Position numbers and translations under genes: made by a program
Shown here: one piece after another, positions 33,761-43,932 of the stretch
Position numbering within the stretch: the first letter of the stretch is position 1
Layout: each line of letters starts with the position of its first letter
The notes under the pieces: generated by a model
Seen by the model: the letters and a program-made list of their open reading frames with translations, nothing else
Database searches by the model: none
What the model was told of the DNA's origin: nothing
DNA from: Nitrospira sp.
Lineage (GTDB): Bacteria > Nitrospirota > Nitrospiria > Nitrospirales > Nitrospiraceae
Length of the DNA: 64,000 nt
Assembly: GCA_029194725.1 (NCBI GenBank)
Contig: JARFXQ010000011.1
Span: 62,001-126,000 of the forward strand
Direction: 5' to 3'

Positions 33761-35023
33761 CTACGGAAGTTGTTCGCAGGCAGGTGTTGCTCCCAGCATG
33801 CACGCACGTTCGAGGTCATCCTTTGCGGAGCGTCCTTGCAGATTTTCCTGGTAAAGCGAGGCTCTCGCGAGCAAGGCCTGTCTATCAGTGGGATCGGCCC
33901 GTAGGATCACGCTAAGGTCATCGATCGCTTGGGTCGGCTGGCTCAACTTCTTGTAGATATCGCTCCTAAGCAAATAGGCCGCTTTTTGATCTGGGATCCA
34001 ACTATCAGGAATGTTCGGGGACAAGCACTTTTCTAAGATGCGAAGAGCAGATGACCATTGCCTCAGGGAAACCAATTTGCGAGCCTCGGTGGTACACAGA
34101 TTGATGAGGCGATAACGTGCCAAATCAAAAAAAGGATCCAATTCAAGTACCTGTTCGAATGCGTGAACTGCCTCGACGGGCCGATGTAGCCACGTGTTGA
34201 CGTCTCCTTGGCCAAGAAGGGCCCAGGTACTCTTTGGATCGATTAGAATGGCTCGATCGAAATCCATTCGAGCATTGTCGATATATTTGGAATATTCACT
34301 CGGTCTGGACTTGTTGGAGTAAGCAGCGGATGCGAGCCGCAAATAAGTTTGCCCACGCACAATCAGAGGCTCCACGGACTGGGGGTCCAGAGCAGCTGCC
34401 TGTGAGGCCAAATCGAGCTTCTGAGGAAGGTGTTGAGAAAGAATCGCTTTCTCGATCAACATACGGGCCTGCTCGCGATCTTCCGTATGGCCAAGCGGCC
34501 CAATGGTGAGTATTTGCACACCGGCAGGAGCTCTTAGCTGACGGAGCTGAGCCTTGAGTTCTGCATTCTCGCTCTGAAGCCGACGGGAAAGTTCCGCAAA
34601 TCGCTCCTCGGATTGCCATCGTCGAACTGCGGCTTGAAGATTGTCGAGGTCGACGGCTGCACGGATACGGATATAGAAGGTCGGTCGATCATTGTCGAAG
34701 GAACGCCATGATTTGAGGATTTCGGTTTTTGTGATCGCGGCAGCAATAGTCCGGATCTCCAATGAACTGGACTGGAAGCTCTTGCCGGGGGAGGCTTTCT
34801 CTATGTCTTGAAATGCGGACTCGATATACAGTCCGGCTTCTTCAATCGCTCTGCGCTGAGCCAGCCGAAGGACTCGTTCCTCAGCTGTTGCGAGAGTGTC
34901 GTTGTCTCCCATCACATAACGTCCCTCGGTCATCACGGTAGTTTCCGAAGCCCGTGCAGGCTGATACATGACAAGGAATGAGGCGAAGACGAAAACGATC
35001 CGTGGTGCGCGTCGAAAATTCAT
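33761..35023 (-). CDS. Exported TPR-repeat protein
   Basis: Periplasmic or surface protein with tetratricopeptide repeats in the C-terminal half (from about residue 190). The start at 35023 gives a good signal peptide (IVFVFASFLVMYQPARASE). The N-terminal domain (TVMTEGRYVMGDNDTLATAE, then LRLAQRRAIEEAGLYIES) resembles the FlgT/DUF4384-like N-domain seen in some envelope proteins, followed by a coiled-coil segment (SRRLQSENAELKAQLRQL). TPR units carry typical A-L-G-x-A patterns. No partner is evident from neighbours. Confidence 0.7.
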   Translation of the reverse strand: MNFRRAPRIVFVFASFLVMYQPARASETTVMTEGRYVMGDNDTLATAEERVLRLAQRRAIEEAGLYIESAFQDIEKASPGKSFQSSSLEIRTIAAAITKTEILKSWRSFDNDRPTFYIRIRAAVDLDNLQAAVRRWQSEERFAELSRRLQSENAELKAQLRQLRAPAGVQILTIGPLGHTEDREQARMLIEKAILSQHLPQKLDLASQAAALDPQSVEPLIVRGQTYLRLASAAYSNKSRPSEYSKYIDNARMDFDRAILIDPKSTWALLGQGDVNTWLHRPVEAVHAFEQVLELDPFFDLARYRLINLCTTEARKLVSLRQWSSALRILEKCLSPNIPDSWIPDQKAAYLLRSDIYKKLSQPTQAIDDLSVILRADPTDRQALLARASLYQENLQGRSAKDDLERACMLGATPACEQLP

Positions 35024-35104
35024 AGGAGAACTATACCCGCTTGGGTTAGCGTGGGACAATGCTTCCAAAGAGGAGGTCAAATCTTGGAAATGAGGGAATG
35101 GACC

Positions 35105-35386
35105 TTACGAGGGCGATTTGGGGAAAACCTGAAGAAACGGGTGAATTTCAACTCGTTCGAAGACACCATAAACCGTATAGGGGTCGTGGTTGACGAAGTT
35201 TTCAGCCTCCTCCTTCGTCTCAAACTCTAGTACCAGCAGGCTTCCGGCTTTATCCGTGAGAGGGCCGGCGAGGACGACTCGCCCTTGCCTATCCAGCGGT
35301 TCGAGGTTCGCTAAGTGGGCGGCCCGATGGATTTTCCGTTTGGCTTCCCCCTGTGGGCTGTCGTAGCCGATGATGACGAACTTCAT
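35105..35386 (-). CDS. YciI-like protein
   Basis: Small ferredoxin-fold protein of the YciI family, of uncertain biochemical role. Residues expected in the putative active site, His in the N-terminal helix (KIHRAAHLANLEPL) and Asp in NHDPYTVYGVF, are there, along with GRVVLAGPLTD. Length 93 aa fits. It follows the DUF2203 gene by 54 bases on the same strand. Confidence 0.88.
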   Translation of the reverse strand: MKFVIIGYDSPQGEAKRKIHRAAHLANLEPLDRQGRVVLAGPLTDKAGSLLVLEFETKEEAENFVNHDPYTVYGVFERVEIHPFLQVFPKSPS

Positions 35387-35440
35387 ACCTTAATGTCCTG
35401 CGCGCTCCGGTGCTGTTTTCTCGTCCTTGTTGAGGAAGAC

Positions 35441-35857
35441 TTAGGCGGGATCTTCTTCGATGGGACAACGATCGTTGTATCCGGATGTGACTTCGTGCCA
35501 CCAGCGAACTTCTTGCTCGCCAAGTTTCCAGCATAAGTAGACGACTCGACCATCACGGATATGAGGGAAGTCGCATAACCCAAGATCGATGTCCTTTACG
35601 ACAACTCCCAACTCATGGATGGCATGCAGGTTGACGCTGATGTTCTGGAGGCTATTCACATAGGATACGCCCACCGGCGTCCCACCTCCGAAACATGCAT
35701 TGGCCGATGCTTTGCCCACCTCCTTGCGGGTTCGCACAAGGACGGCTTTGCCTTCTCGGACGGTTGAGAGATGCAACTGGAGCTGAGGGATGAGCTGATT
35801 AGCTTCAAGGAGTGAAAACACGCGGCCCGGGCTGGTTTCGTTTTCGTCACGTGCCAT
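35441..35857 (-). CDS. DUF2203 family protein
   Basis: Uncharacterised family. Diagnostic sequence is RVFSLLEANQLIPQLQLHL near the N-terminus and VKDIDLGLCDFPHIRDGR followed by VYLCWKLGEQEVRWWHE near the C-terminus. I chose ATG 35857 (ARDENETSPGRVF) over the longer frame starting 35914, whose extra residues do not fit the family. It probably shares a transcript with the YciI gene. Confidence 0.85.
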   Translation of the reverse strand: MARDENETSPGRVFSLLEANQLIPQLQLHLSTVREGKAVLVRTRKEVGKASANACFGGGTPVGVSYVNSLQNISVNLHAIHELGVVVKDIDLGLCDFPHIRDGRVVYLCWKLGEQEVRWWHEVTSGYNDRCPIEEDPA

Positions 35858-36339
35858 ATCATAGCTCGCCGTATTGTTGATACTTGTGTAACACACTTTA
35901 AATTCATGGAACAACCCGTGAATACGATAAATTATTTCTACGGGCAGGAGGAACTAAATTATAGCTGCTAGTTGACAACAGAACACCGCATGAGTATTAT
36001 CACTCCAGTATTCGGATAATTGCTTCTCTCCAGCGAACAATTTCAACTCCGGAACCTGTCTCGAATCAAGTCTAGCAGCATGCGAGCCAAGTGATCAGAA
36101 TGCCGACCAAAGATCTCGCGTGGGCAGTGAACATCGAGGGATAAAAAACAACACTATTTCCCTACACAAACATCAGGCAAAAACTTCCACAAGCTATCCC
36201 AACCCAACAGGCCAAAACCTAAGGCTCGTCGTCAAGATTAAAGACACGTTTCGCATGACCAATCAGTTTGAGTGTATTTCAGAGAGTATCAATACCATGG
36301 CTCGAGAGGAGTCGTATGTCAGTAGCTAGGGGGGAAGTG
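35858..36339. other. Long AT-rich leader region upstream of rho
   Basis: About 480 bases between the divergent DUF2203 and rho genes. The half next to rho (36120-36300) is AT- and C-rich and free of good ORFs. In many bacteria rho is autoregulated through a long untranslated leader; such a role here is inference. No hairpin followed by a T-run is seen. Confidence 0.45.
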
Positions 36340-37587
36340 ATGCATCTTGCAGAATTGAAACAGAAGTCAATCGCGGATCTTAACGATGTAGCCCGTGAGC
36401 TGAAGATCGAAGGGGCCGCCAATTTGAGGAAGCAGGAGTTGATCTTCGCGATTCTCCAGGCTCAGACCGAAAAAAACGGCGTGGTTTTTGGAGAGGGAGT
36501 CCTGGAAACCCTGCCAGACGGATTCGGCTTCTTGCGGGCGCCAGATTCCAATTACCTGCCGGGTCCCGACGACATTTACATTTCACCCTCGCAGATTCGT
36601 CGATTCAACCTCCGCACGGGTGACATCGTATCGGGCCAGATCCGTCCGCCGAAAGAGAGCGAACGGTATTTCGCTCTTCTGAAAGTTGAGAAGGTCAACT
36701 ACGAGGATCCCGAGGTCGCTCGCGACAAGATTCTTTTCGATAACCTGACTCCACTCTACCCTGAAGAACGGATCCAATTGGAATTTGACCGAGAAGAGTA
36801 CTGTACCAGGGTTATGGATCTGATTACACCGATTGGTAAAGGTCAACGTGGATTGATTGTCGCTGCTCCACGAACTGGTAAAACGATGCTCCTTCAGGCG
36901 ATCGCCCGAGCCATTCTCAAGAGCCACAGCGAAGTCACACTCATCGTTCTGTTGATTGACGAACGACCGGAAGAAGTCACCGACTGGCAGCGACAGGTGA
37001 AGGCGGAGGTCATCAGTTCCACGTTTGATGAACCGGCGCAGCGACACGCTCAAGTGGCGGAAATGGTGCTGGAGAAAGCGAAGCGGCTTGTCGAACACAA
37101 GAAGGACGTCGTCATCCTACTGGACAGTATCACGCGGCTCGCACGGGCCTATAACACCATTGCGCCGCCCAGCGGTAAGGTGCTCTCCGGCGGTCTGGAT
37201 TCCAACGCGCTACAGCGGCCCAAGCGCTTCTTTGGAGCCGCTCGCAATATCGAGAACGGCGGAAGCCTCACCATCATGGCAACTGCGCTTGTGGACACCG
37301 GCAGCCGCATGGACGATGTCATTTTTGAAGAATTCAAAGGAACCGGCAACATGGAGGTGCACTTGGATCGTCGTCTGGCTGACAAGCGCCTCTTCCCGGC
37401 GATCGATATCAGTCAGTCCGGGACGAGAAAAGAAGAATTGTTGGTGGACAAGGATCGGCTTAACAAGATGTGGATTCTGCGCAAGGTGCTCAGTCCCTTG
37501 GGTACCATGGAAGCAATGGAATTCCTTATGGATAAGATCGGTGGTACCAAGAACAATCAGGAGTTCCTGCAATCGATGAATCGATAA
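36340..37587 (+). CDS. rho: Transcription termination factor Rho
   Basis: Hexameric RNA helicase that ends transcription. N-terminal domain begins [20 protein letters not shown]; the RNA-binding cold-shock domain includes [13 protein letters not shown]. Walker A is APRTGKT (ending residue 182), Walker [14 protein letters not shown] region and Q/R-loop sequence [15 protein letters not shown] follow. I prefer ATG 36340, which follows AGGGGGGAAG, over 36316. Length 415 aa is standard. It is followed by rpmE, as in many bacteria. Confidence 0.96.
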   Translation: MHLAELKQKSIADLNDVARELKIEGAANLRKQELIFAILQAQTEKNGVVFGEGVLETLPDGFGFLRAPDSNYLPGPDDIYISPSQIRRFNLRTGDIVSGQIRPPKESERYFALLKVEKVNYEDPEVARDKILFDNLTPLYPEERIQLEFDREEYCTRVMDLITPIGKGQRGLIVAAPRTGKTMLLQAIARAILKSHSEVTLIVLLIDERPEEVTDWQRQVKAEVISSTFDEPAQRHAQVAEMVLEKAKRLVEHKKDVVILLDSITRLARAYNTIAPPSGKVLSGGLDSNALQRPKRFFGAARNIENGGSLTIMATALVDTGSRMDDVIFEEFKGTGNMEVHLDRRLADKRLFPAIDISQSGTRKEELLVDKDRLNKMWILRKVLSPLGTMEAMEFLMDKIGGTKNNQEFLQSMNR

Positions 37588-37682
37588 TGTGCTGCTTGTT
37601 TCTTATGCTCCCTTCAGATAAAGTGCTGCCCTCGGGAATGGGCCAGAGGCGGTTGTAATTCTTCAGTAAGGAGTTGTAGGTC

Positions 37683-37889
37683 ATGCAGAAGGGCATTCAT
37701 CCACTCTATCGTGAGGCGACCGTTCACTGCGCCTGCGGGAATTCGTTCAAGACGCGTTCGACCGTCGGTGACATCAGCGTCGATATCTGTTCCAACTGCC
37801 ACCCGTTCTTTACCGGCACCCAGAAGATTGTGGACACTGAAGGACGCGTTGAGCGGTTCAAAAAGAAGTACGCGAAGAAAGGTAAGTAG
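37683..37889 (+). CDS. rpmE: Ribosomal protein L31
   Basis: Large-subunit ribosomal protein of the zinc-binding (C+) type. It contains CACG near residue 16 and [10 protein letters not shown] near 37, giving the four-Cys-type zinc site. Length 68 aa fits. Ribosome site AAGGAG precedes the ATG. The next feature is a strong terminator. Confidence 0.95.
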   Translation: MQKGIHPLYREATVHCACGNSFKTRSTVGDISVDICSNCHPFFTGTQKIVDTEGRVERFKKKYAKKGK

Positions 37890-37910
37890 CGCATCACCCG
37901 AGCAAGAAAG

Positions 37911-37948
37911 AGACCCTGCTTCGTGTTTGAAGCAGGGTCTCTTTTTTT
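37911..37948 (+). terminator. Rho-independent terminator after rpmE
   Basis: GAGACCCTGCT (37911-37921) and AGCAGGGTCTC (37931-37941) form an 11-bp perfect stem with a 9-base loop, followed by T(7). It separates rho-rpmE from the prfA-his transcription unit. Confidence 0.95.
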
Positions 37949-37987
37949 GTTGCAGTGGTGTCACTATGAAGGTCTAGGTACGAAACG

Positions 37988-39067
37988 ATGGAGACAGCGT
38001 TACGCAAGAAATGGGAGAGTCTCGCATCACGGTTTCAGGAGTTGACCGATCGACTGATGGATCCGTCCGTTGCGACCCAACCGAGCTTGTTGCGCAAACT
38101 GAGTAAGGAGCGGACCGATCTGGAACCAGCAGCCAGGCTCTTTGGAGCCTACCATGAATACGAGAAGCAGCTGGAAGATGCGATGGGGATTCTCGCCGAC
38201 CCATCGGCCGGCAGTGAGTTGCATAAGCTAGCGGTGGAGGAGAAGGTTGAGTTGGAGCGGCAAAAGGCGGAAATTGAGGAGCAAGTCTGGCAATTCTTGA
38301 TTCCAAGGGATCCGCGGGACGACAAAAGTCTGGTGCTAGAAATTCGAGCTGGGACTGGAGGGGACGAGGCGGGCTTATTTGCCGGAGAGCTCTTTCGCTT
38401 GTACGTCAAGTATGCAGAAAAAAAAGGATTTAAGGTCGACACGGTCGAAGCGTCAGAAACCGGTATTGGGGGCTATAAGAACATTGTTGCACTAATCGAG
38501 GGTAAGGGGGCCTACGGTCATTTTAAGTATGAAGCCGGCGTTCATCGTGTACAGCGGGTCCCGGTTACCGAAGCGAGTGGTCGTATTCATACATCTACCG
38601 TGACGGTGGCGGTCATGCCGGAAGTCGACGAAGTGGATGTGGAGATTGATCAGAAGGATTTGCGAATCGACACGTTTTGCTCGTCCGGAGCCGGTGGACA
38701 GAGTGTGAATACCACCTATTCGGCTGTTCGGATCACGCATCTGCCTACGGGTGTGGTCGTGACCTGCCAAGATGAGCGATCTCAGTTGAAAAATCGGACC
38801 AAAGCCATGCGGACGTTGCGTGCCCGAATTGTCGAAGCTGAACGGGAAAAGCAAGAAGCGGAGATCGCTCAAAACAGAAAGTCTCAGGTGGGGACCGGAG
38901 AACGAAGCGAGAAAATTCGAACCTACAATTTTCCCCAGAATCGTGTCACGGATCACCGAGTCGGCGTGACGCTTCACAAGCTGGAGTTGGTGATGGAAGG
39001 TGATCTCGACGAGATCATTCAAGCGCTGAAGGCACAACAGCAGCAGGCCGAAACCGCCAAAGTGTAA
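37988..39067 (+). CDS. prfA: Peptide chain release factor 1
   Basis: Reads UAA and UAG stop codons and triggers peptide release. The catalytic GGQ motif is in CSSGAGGQSVNTTYSAVR; the preceding domain contains ETGIGGYKNIVALIEGKGAY. Length 359 aa is standard. The anticodon-like region VHRVQRVPVTEASGRIHTS contains the expected PxT-type sequence (PVT) of RF1. It is followed after two bases by prmC, its own modifying enzyme. Confidence 0.96.
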   Translation: METALRKKWESLASRFQELTDRLMDPSVATQPSLLRKLSKERTDLEPAARLFGAYHEYEKQLEDAMGILADPSAGSELHKLAVEEKVELERQKAEIEEQVWQFLIPRDPRDDKSLVLEIRAGTGGDEAGLFAGELFRLYVKYAEKKGFKVDTVEASETGIGGYKNIVALIEGKGAYGHFKYEAGVHRVQRVPVTEASGRIHTSTVTVAVMPEVDEVDVEIDQKDLRIDTFCSSGAGGQSVNTTYSAVRITHLPTGVVVTCQDERSQLKNRTKAMRTLRARIVEAEREKQEAEIAQNRKSQVGTGERSEKIRTYNFPQNRVTDHRVGVTLHKLELVMEGDLDEIIQALKAQQQQAETAKV

Positions 39068-39069
39068 CG

Positions 39070-39960
39070 ATGCCCGCCCCCATTACCGCAGATCCGAAGA
39101 CGATTGGCATGCTGATCACGTGGGCCCAACGCGCTTTGGATACAGCTGGATCCACAAATGCGTCTCAAGAAGCGCTCTGGTTATTGGCCTACGCGTTGGG
39201 AAAGGCACATCACGAGTTGGTCAGTCGGAGAGATCAACCGGTGTCGGGCGAAGATCTGGCTCGTGCCGAATCAGTAATATCGAGGCGAATGGCGCGCGAA
39301 CCGCTACAGTATATCTTGGGAGCGCAGGAATTCTGTGGTCTCGACTTTCATGTGAATCCAGCGGTGTTGATTCCTCGGCCTGAGACCGAACTCCTTGTCC
39401 AAGCGGTTGTCAGAGAAGGAGGGTTTGTGGAAGGTGCCGTGCTGGTCGATGTGGGAACAGGTTCCGGTTGTGTGGCTGTGACCTTGGCGACCATCCTGAG
39501 TAGCATGCGGATTTTTGCTCTGGACTGCTCCGGAGACGCGTTGACTGTTGCAAGGGGCAACGCGGAGAGACACGGGGTCGGCGGCAACATTACTTGGAAG
39601 GAAGGGGATCTCTTATCTGCCTTGCGCGAATGTAATTTGACAGGTGCGGTGGATGTGGTCGTATCCAACCCTCCGTACATCGCTGAAACGGCCTGGGGCG
39701 ATTTACAGCCAGAGGTCCGGGACTTTGAGCCACGGTTGGCATTGGTGGCTGGGCAGAGGGGAACGGAGTTCCATGAGCGACTACTCGACGATGCGCGACC
39801 ATTCCTTGTGCTAGGTGGTTTGCTTGTCATGGAACTTGGTCAAGGCCAAGCTCCGCTTGTTCGACAGGCCGCGGAACGAGCAGGGGGCTACACAGGGCTT
39901 CAAACAGTCAAAGACGAAGCCGGCATCGAACGGGTCATGATCGCACGGCGGGCTGGCTAG
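39070..39960 (+). CDS. prmC: Release-factor glutamine N5-methyltransferase
   Basis: Methylates the Gln of the GGQ motif of release factors. The SAM-binding motif is LVDVGTGSGCVAVTLA and the catalytic NPPY motif is in VVSNPPYIAET. The N-terminal helical domain (residues 1-85) fits the family, with ISRRMAREPLQYILGAQEF just before the catalytic domain. Gene pair prfA-prmC is widely conserved. Confidence 0.94.
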   Translation: MPAPITADPKTIGMLITWAQRALDTAGSTNASQEALWLLAYALGKAHHELVSRRDQPVSGEDLARAESVISRRMAREPLQYILGAQEFCGLDFHVNPAVLIPRPETELLVQAVVREGGFVEGAVLVDVGTGSGCVAVTLATILSSMRIFALDCSGDALTVARGNAERHGVGGNITWKEGDLLSALRECNLTGAVDVVVSNPPYIAETAWGDLQPEVRDFEPRLALVAGQRGTEFHERLLDDARPFLVLGGLLVMELGQGQAPLVRQAAERAGGYTGLQTVKDEAGIERVMIARRAG

Positions 39961-39969
39961 GACCACGGT

Positions 39970-41238
39970 ATGGATGAAATCCTCATCAACGGCGGCAATA
40001 GGTTAGCCGGGGAAGTCCGCATTAGTGGTGCAAAAAACTCCGCGCTTCCGATCTTGGCTTCGACCATTCTGGGAGGCGGGGAATGTGTCATCACGAATGT
40101 TCCGAGGGTCGTGGATGTCCTGACGATGGGGAAGCTCCTGGGGATTCTCGGGGTAAAGGTGTTGCACGAGGGTAACCGAGCCGTTGTTCAAGCCGGTGTG
40201 ATTGCATCAACAGAAGCTCCGTACGATCTCGTCAAGACCATGCGTGCGTCGGTTCTGGTGCTGGGGCCGCTGGTTGCCCGTTGGGGGGAGGCCAAGGTCT
40301 CTCTTCCTGGAGGCTGTGCGATCGGTTCGAGACCGGTGAATCTTCATTTGGCGGGATTGGAAAAACTAGGGGCTCATATTTCCATCGAACATGGCTATAT
40401 CACGGCCAAGGCGAAACGATTGAAAGGTGCGCACATTTACTGTGATACCCCGACGGTGACCGGCACTGAAAACCTCATGATGGCGGCGTCACTTGCTGAA
40501 GGGGTCACCATGTTGGAAAATGCGGCCAAGGAGCCGGAGATCGTGGATCTGGCCGACTTTCTCGCCAAGCGTGGCGCACGAATTCACGGAGCGGGAACCG
40601 ACGTGATCACGATAGAGGGGGTGCACGAACTGCATGGTGGAGATCACGAAGTGATTCCAGATCGTATTGAGGCGGGTACGTACCTGGCAGCGGGGGCCAT
40701 GACTCATGGGGACGTGACCGCGACGCACTGCCGTCCAAATCACCTTGAGGCAGTCCTGATGAAGTTGCGTGAGGCGGGGGCCGATGTGCAGGAAGGAAAA
40801 GACTCGGTTTGTCTGACGATGCCCGATAAACTAAGAGGAACCGACATAAGGACGTTGCCTTTCCCAGGGTTTCCCACCGATATGCAGGCGCAGATGGTTG
40901 CTTTGATGAGCCTAGCCGAAGGTACGAGTGTTATCACCGAGACTGTGTTCGAGAGTCGGTTTATGCACGTAGAAGAATTGCGACGTATGGGAGCGGACAT
41001 TCGCGTGGAAGGCAATCGATTGGTGGTGAGTGGAGGGAAGAAGCTTACCGGAGCTCCAGTCATGGCATCCGACCTCCGTGCGAGTGCCAGCCTGATTGTC
41101 GCAGGTTTGGCTGCAGAGGGAATCACTCAGGTCCAACGTGTCTATCATCTTGATCGGGGATATGAGCAAATTGAAGAGAAATTAGGAGCCTTAGGAGCCG
41201 ATATACGTCGCCGCCAGACCACGATGACGATTCACTAA
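39970..41238 (+). CDS. murA: UDP-N-acetylglucosamine 1-carboxyvinyltransferase
   Basis: First committed step of peptidoglycan synthesis: transfers enolpyruvate from PEP to UDP-GlcNAc. The active-site Cys is in [16 protein letters not shown]; the N-terminal Lys-Asn motif [11 protein letters not shown] and [17 protein letters not shown] near the end are typical. Cys at this position makes fosfomycin a potential inhibitor, by family knowledge. Length 422 aa. It starts 9 bases after prmC. Confidence 0.95.
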   Translation: MDEILINGGNRLAGEVRISGAKNSALPILASTILGGGECVITNVPRVVDVLTMGKLLGILGVKVLHEGNRAVVQAGVIASTEAPYDLVKTMRASVLVLGPLVARWGEAKVSLPGGCAIGSRPVNLHLAGLEKLGAHISIEHGYITAKAKRLKGAHIYCDTPTVTGTENLMMAASLAEGVTMLENAAKEPEIVDLADFLAKRGARIHGAGTDVITIEGVHELHGGDHEVIPDRIEAGTYLAAGAMTHGDVTATHCRPNHLEAVLMKLREAGADVQEGKDSVCLTMPDKLRGTDIRTLPFPGFPTDMQAQMVALMSLAEGTSVITETVFESRFMHVEELRRMGADIRVEGNRLVVSGGKKLTGAPVMASDLRASASLIVAGLAAEGITQVQRVYHLDRGYEQIEEKLGALGADIRRRQTTMTIH

Positions 41239-41247
41239 GGGCCTCCC

Positions 41248-41946
41248 ATGCTGACGATCGCGTTGTCAAAAGGAAAACTCATCGAGTCCGCGCTGGATCT
41301 CTTCCGACGAGCCGGCTACAAGATTGTCGGATTGTCGGTGGACAGTCGCCGACTGATATTTGTCAGTCCCGAGAACGACATGACCTTCCTCATCGTTCGC
41401 CCCAGCGATGTGCCGACTTATGTGGAGTATGGCGGGGCGGATGCCGGAATCGTCGGGAAAGACGTCCTGATGGAGCAAGAAAGTGACGTATATGAGCCAT
41501 TGGATTTGGGTTTTGGAGCGTGTAGAATCTCCGTCGCCGCGCTCCGGGGAGATGGACCGAATGATCGTCTGACGTCCAAGGTTCGCATCGCAACGAAATA
41601 CCCCAGGATTACAGGGAGTTATTTCAATGCGCGCGGGATTCCGGTCGAGATCGTCAAGTTGTACGGCTCCATTGAGTTGGCTCCGGTAGTAGGATTAGCG
41701 GATCGGATCGTGGATTTGGTCGAAACCGGCGGCACCCTCAAGGCGCATGATCTTGTTGAGCTCGAAGTCATTGCCCAATCGACGGCTCGTTTCATCGTCA
41801 ACCGAGCGAGTCTTCGACTCAAACAGGAACCGCTGATGGAGTTGATTCGTAAGCTCAGGGCGGCGGTACAGAATCAGAGTGCTCCATCCAGCAATGGTCG
41901 CCCGTCGGTTGCGGGCATGCGCAAGAAAAAGTTGGTTCGCCCATGA
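41248..41946 (+). CDS. hisG: ATP phosphoribosyltransferase, short form
   Basis: First step of histidine synthesis: joins ATP and PRPP. It begins LTIALSKGKLIESALDLFRRAG and contains GADAGIVGKDVL and VVGLADRIVDLVETGGTLKA. At 232 aa it lacks the C-terminal regulatory ACT-like domain of the long form, so by family knowledge it should need HisZ; no hisZ is in this window. Stop overlaps hisD by four bases (ATGA). Confidence 0.93.
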   Translation: MLTIALSKGKLIESALDLFRRAGYKIVGLSVDSRRLIFVSPENDMTFLIVRPSDVPTYVEYGGADAGIVGKDVLMEQESDVYEPLDLGFGACRISVAALRGDGPNDRLTSKVRIATKYPRITGSYFNARGIPVEIVKLYGSIELAPVVGLADRIVDLVETGGTLKAHDLVELEVIAQSTARFIVNRASLRLKQEPLMELIRKLRAAVQNQSAPSSNGRPSVAGMRKKKLVRP

Positions 41947-43226
41947 AGATTGTCACGCAGGCAGATCGCAGCTTTCTTCCATCCTTAAAGAAAGCTGCGC
42001 TTCGAGGGCGGGTGGCCGGCGCAGCCGTTGAAAAAACCGTGCGCACAATCTTGCAAGCCGTGGAACGAGGCGGCGACAAAGCCATCCTCCGCTATACCGC
42101 GCAATTCGATAAGGTGGTACTGAAGACCGACGCGTTACGTGTCACTTCGGAGGAGATCAAGAACGCCTACTTCCATATCAGGAAGGACGAAGGCGATGCG
42201 CTGCGGTTGGCAGCTCAGCGGGTGACGTCGTTTCATGAGCGGCAGCAGACCAAAACGTGGATGTATCAGGACGGGGATACCACGTTGGGGCAGGTTGTCG
42301 CACCAGTCGACGCTGTTGGAGTGTATGTGCCTGGAGGGAAAGCTGTTTATCCGTCGTCTGTACTGATGTGTGCCATTCCTGCCAAAGTGGCCGGAGTCCC
42401 ACGAATTGTGATGGTCACACCGCCTCAGAGGGACGGGATTAATCCCTATTTGCTGGTCGCCGCTGATATCGCCGGGGTCACCGAGATTTATCGCGTTGGC
42501 GGTGTTCAGGCAGTAGCGGCGCTTGCCTATGGGACGAAAACCATCGGCCGGGTCGACAAGATTGTCGGCCCCGGAAATATTTACGTGGCCACCGCGAAAC
42601 GATTGCTCTACGGAACAGTTGGAATCGACATGGTCGCCGGCCCCAGTGAGTTGCTGGTGGTAGCGGATGACGAGGCAAAACCGGCGCATGTGGCTGCAGA
42701 TCTGCTCTGTGAAGCAGAGCATGACGAGGATGCGCAGGTGTTTCTCGTCACGACATCAGAGCGATTGGCCAAGGATGTGTCTAAGTCGATCGAGGATCAA
42801 CTCAGAGGGCTCCAGCGAGGAAAGATCGCGTCAAAGTCAATTGCGCGCCATTCGGTGGCGTTCGTCGTATCCACCATGGACGAGGCCATCGCGGTCGCCA
42901 ACGAGCTCGCAGCCGAGCATCTGACCCTCTCGGTGGATAATCCGTTCGACTATTTGGAGAAGATCCGTCATGCAGGAGCGTTGTTCTTGGGGCGCTATAC
43001 GCCACCGTCGGTCGCCGATTATGTCGCGGGTCCGAATCATGTCTTGCCGACAGGAGGCACTGCACGGTTCTTTTCCCCGCTTTCAGTCAATGACTATGTG
43101 AAAGTCAGCAACATCGTGTACTACACCAAACAAGAATTGGCCAAGATCAAGGATCCGTTGATTCGACTGGCGCAGATTGAAGGGTTTGATGCCCATGTCA
43201 AATCGGCGCAGAGCAGGTTTTCATGA
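41943..43226 (+). CDS. hisD: Histidinol dehydrogenase
   Basis: Zn enzyme oxidising histidinol to histidine in two NAD-dependent steps. Landmarks are VPGGKAVYPSSVLMCAIPA, RVGGVQAVAALAYGT, IVGPGNIYVATAKRLLYG, DMVAGPSELLVVAD and the metal-binding histidines in LLCEAEHDEDAQ and NHVLPTGGTARF. Length 427 aa is standard. ATGA overlaps at both ends tie it to hisG and hisB. Confidence 0.96.
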   Translation: MKIVTQADRSFLPSLKKAALRGRVAGAAVEKTVRTILQAVERGGDKAILRYTAQFDKVVLKTDALRVTSEEIKNAYFHIRKDEGDALRLAAQRVTSFHERQQTKTWMYQDGDTTLGQVVAPVDAVGVYVPGGKAVYPSSVLMCAIPAKVAGVPRIVMVTPPQRDGINPYLLVAADIAGVTEIYRVGGVQAVAALAYGTKTIGRVDKIVGPGNIYVATAKRLLYGTVGIDMVAGPSELLVVADDEAKPAHVAADLLCEAEHDEDAQVFLVTTSERLAKDVSKSIEDQLRGLQRGKIASKSIARHSVAFVVSTMDEAIAVANELAAEHLTLSVDNPFDYLEKIRHAGALFLGRYTPPSVADYVAGPNHVLPTGGTARFFSPLSVNDYVKVSNIVYYTKQELAKIKDPLIRLAQIEGFDAHVKSAQSRFS

Positions 43227-43831
43227 AGAAGAACGGTTCTGCTCCACGACAGGCGAATGTCCCACGAACAACCAAAGAAACCGATATCCGTGTCGAGTGG
43301 ACCTTGGATGGGAGCGGGCAGGGAAAGATCGACACCGGTATCCGCTTTTTCGACCATATGCTGGAGCTGCTCGCCAAACATGGGTTTTTTGATTTGACCG
43401 TCCAGGCGAAAGGCGATCTCGACATCGACGAACATCACACGGTGGAGGATGTCGGGATCGTCATGGGCAAGGCTCTGCACGAGGCATTGGGAGAAAAAGT
43501 CGGCATCAAGCGATTCGGGTTTGCCTCCGTGCCGCTCGATGAAACATTGGCCCAGGTCACCATCGATCTCAGTGGCCGCCCCTTCCTCGTTTATAACGTA
43601 AGTCTGCCAGATCGGAAGATAAAAGCGTTCGATCTCGGCCTGTTCGAGGATTTCTTCCAAGCTTTTGTCACCCACGGCGGCCTAAACCTGCATGTGAATC
43701 TCCTCTACGGCCGTAATCCCCACCACATCATGGAAGCCATCTTCAAGGCATTCGCCAAGGCACTCGATCAAGCGACGATGCTGGAAGATCGGCTGGCCGG
43801 GAAAGTACTTTCGACAAAGGGGATGCTGTAG
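43223..43831 (+). CDS. hisB: Imidazoleglycerol-phosphate dehydratase
   Basis: Mn-dependent dehydratase of histidine synthesis, monofunctional type (no phosphatase domain). Metal-binding sequences are FDHMLELLAKHGFFD, DIDEHHTVEDVGIVMG and RNPHHIMEAIFKAFAKAL, all intact. 202 aa with a short N-terminal extension. It overlaps hisD and is the last gene before the interruption in the his cluster. Confidence 0.95.
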   Translation: MKKNGSAPRQANVPRTTKETDIRVEWTLDGSGQGKIDTGIRFFDHMLELLAKHGFFDLTVQAKGDLDIDEHHTVEDVGIVMGKALHEALGEKVGIKRFGFASVPLDETLAQVTIDLSGRPFLVYNVSLPDRKIKAFDLGLFEDFFQAFVTHGGLNLHVNLLYGRNPHHIMEAIFKAFAKALDQATMLEDRLAGKVLSTKGML

Positions 43832-43932
43832 AGGCGGCAGGTTCTCACTCGATCCAATCGAACCAAGCGCCTTCGTCTAGCTGAGCTCAAGCGGAGGATG
43901 CATGGGAGGTGCTGACCCCAACGATTTTTTGA
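43832..43932. other. Short gap before the DUF4160 remnant
   Basis: No gene; the DUF4160 frame appears to have been cut or frame-changed here, because a TGA lies directly before the homologous part at 43930. Confidence 0.5.
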
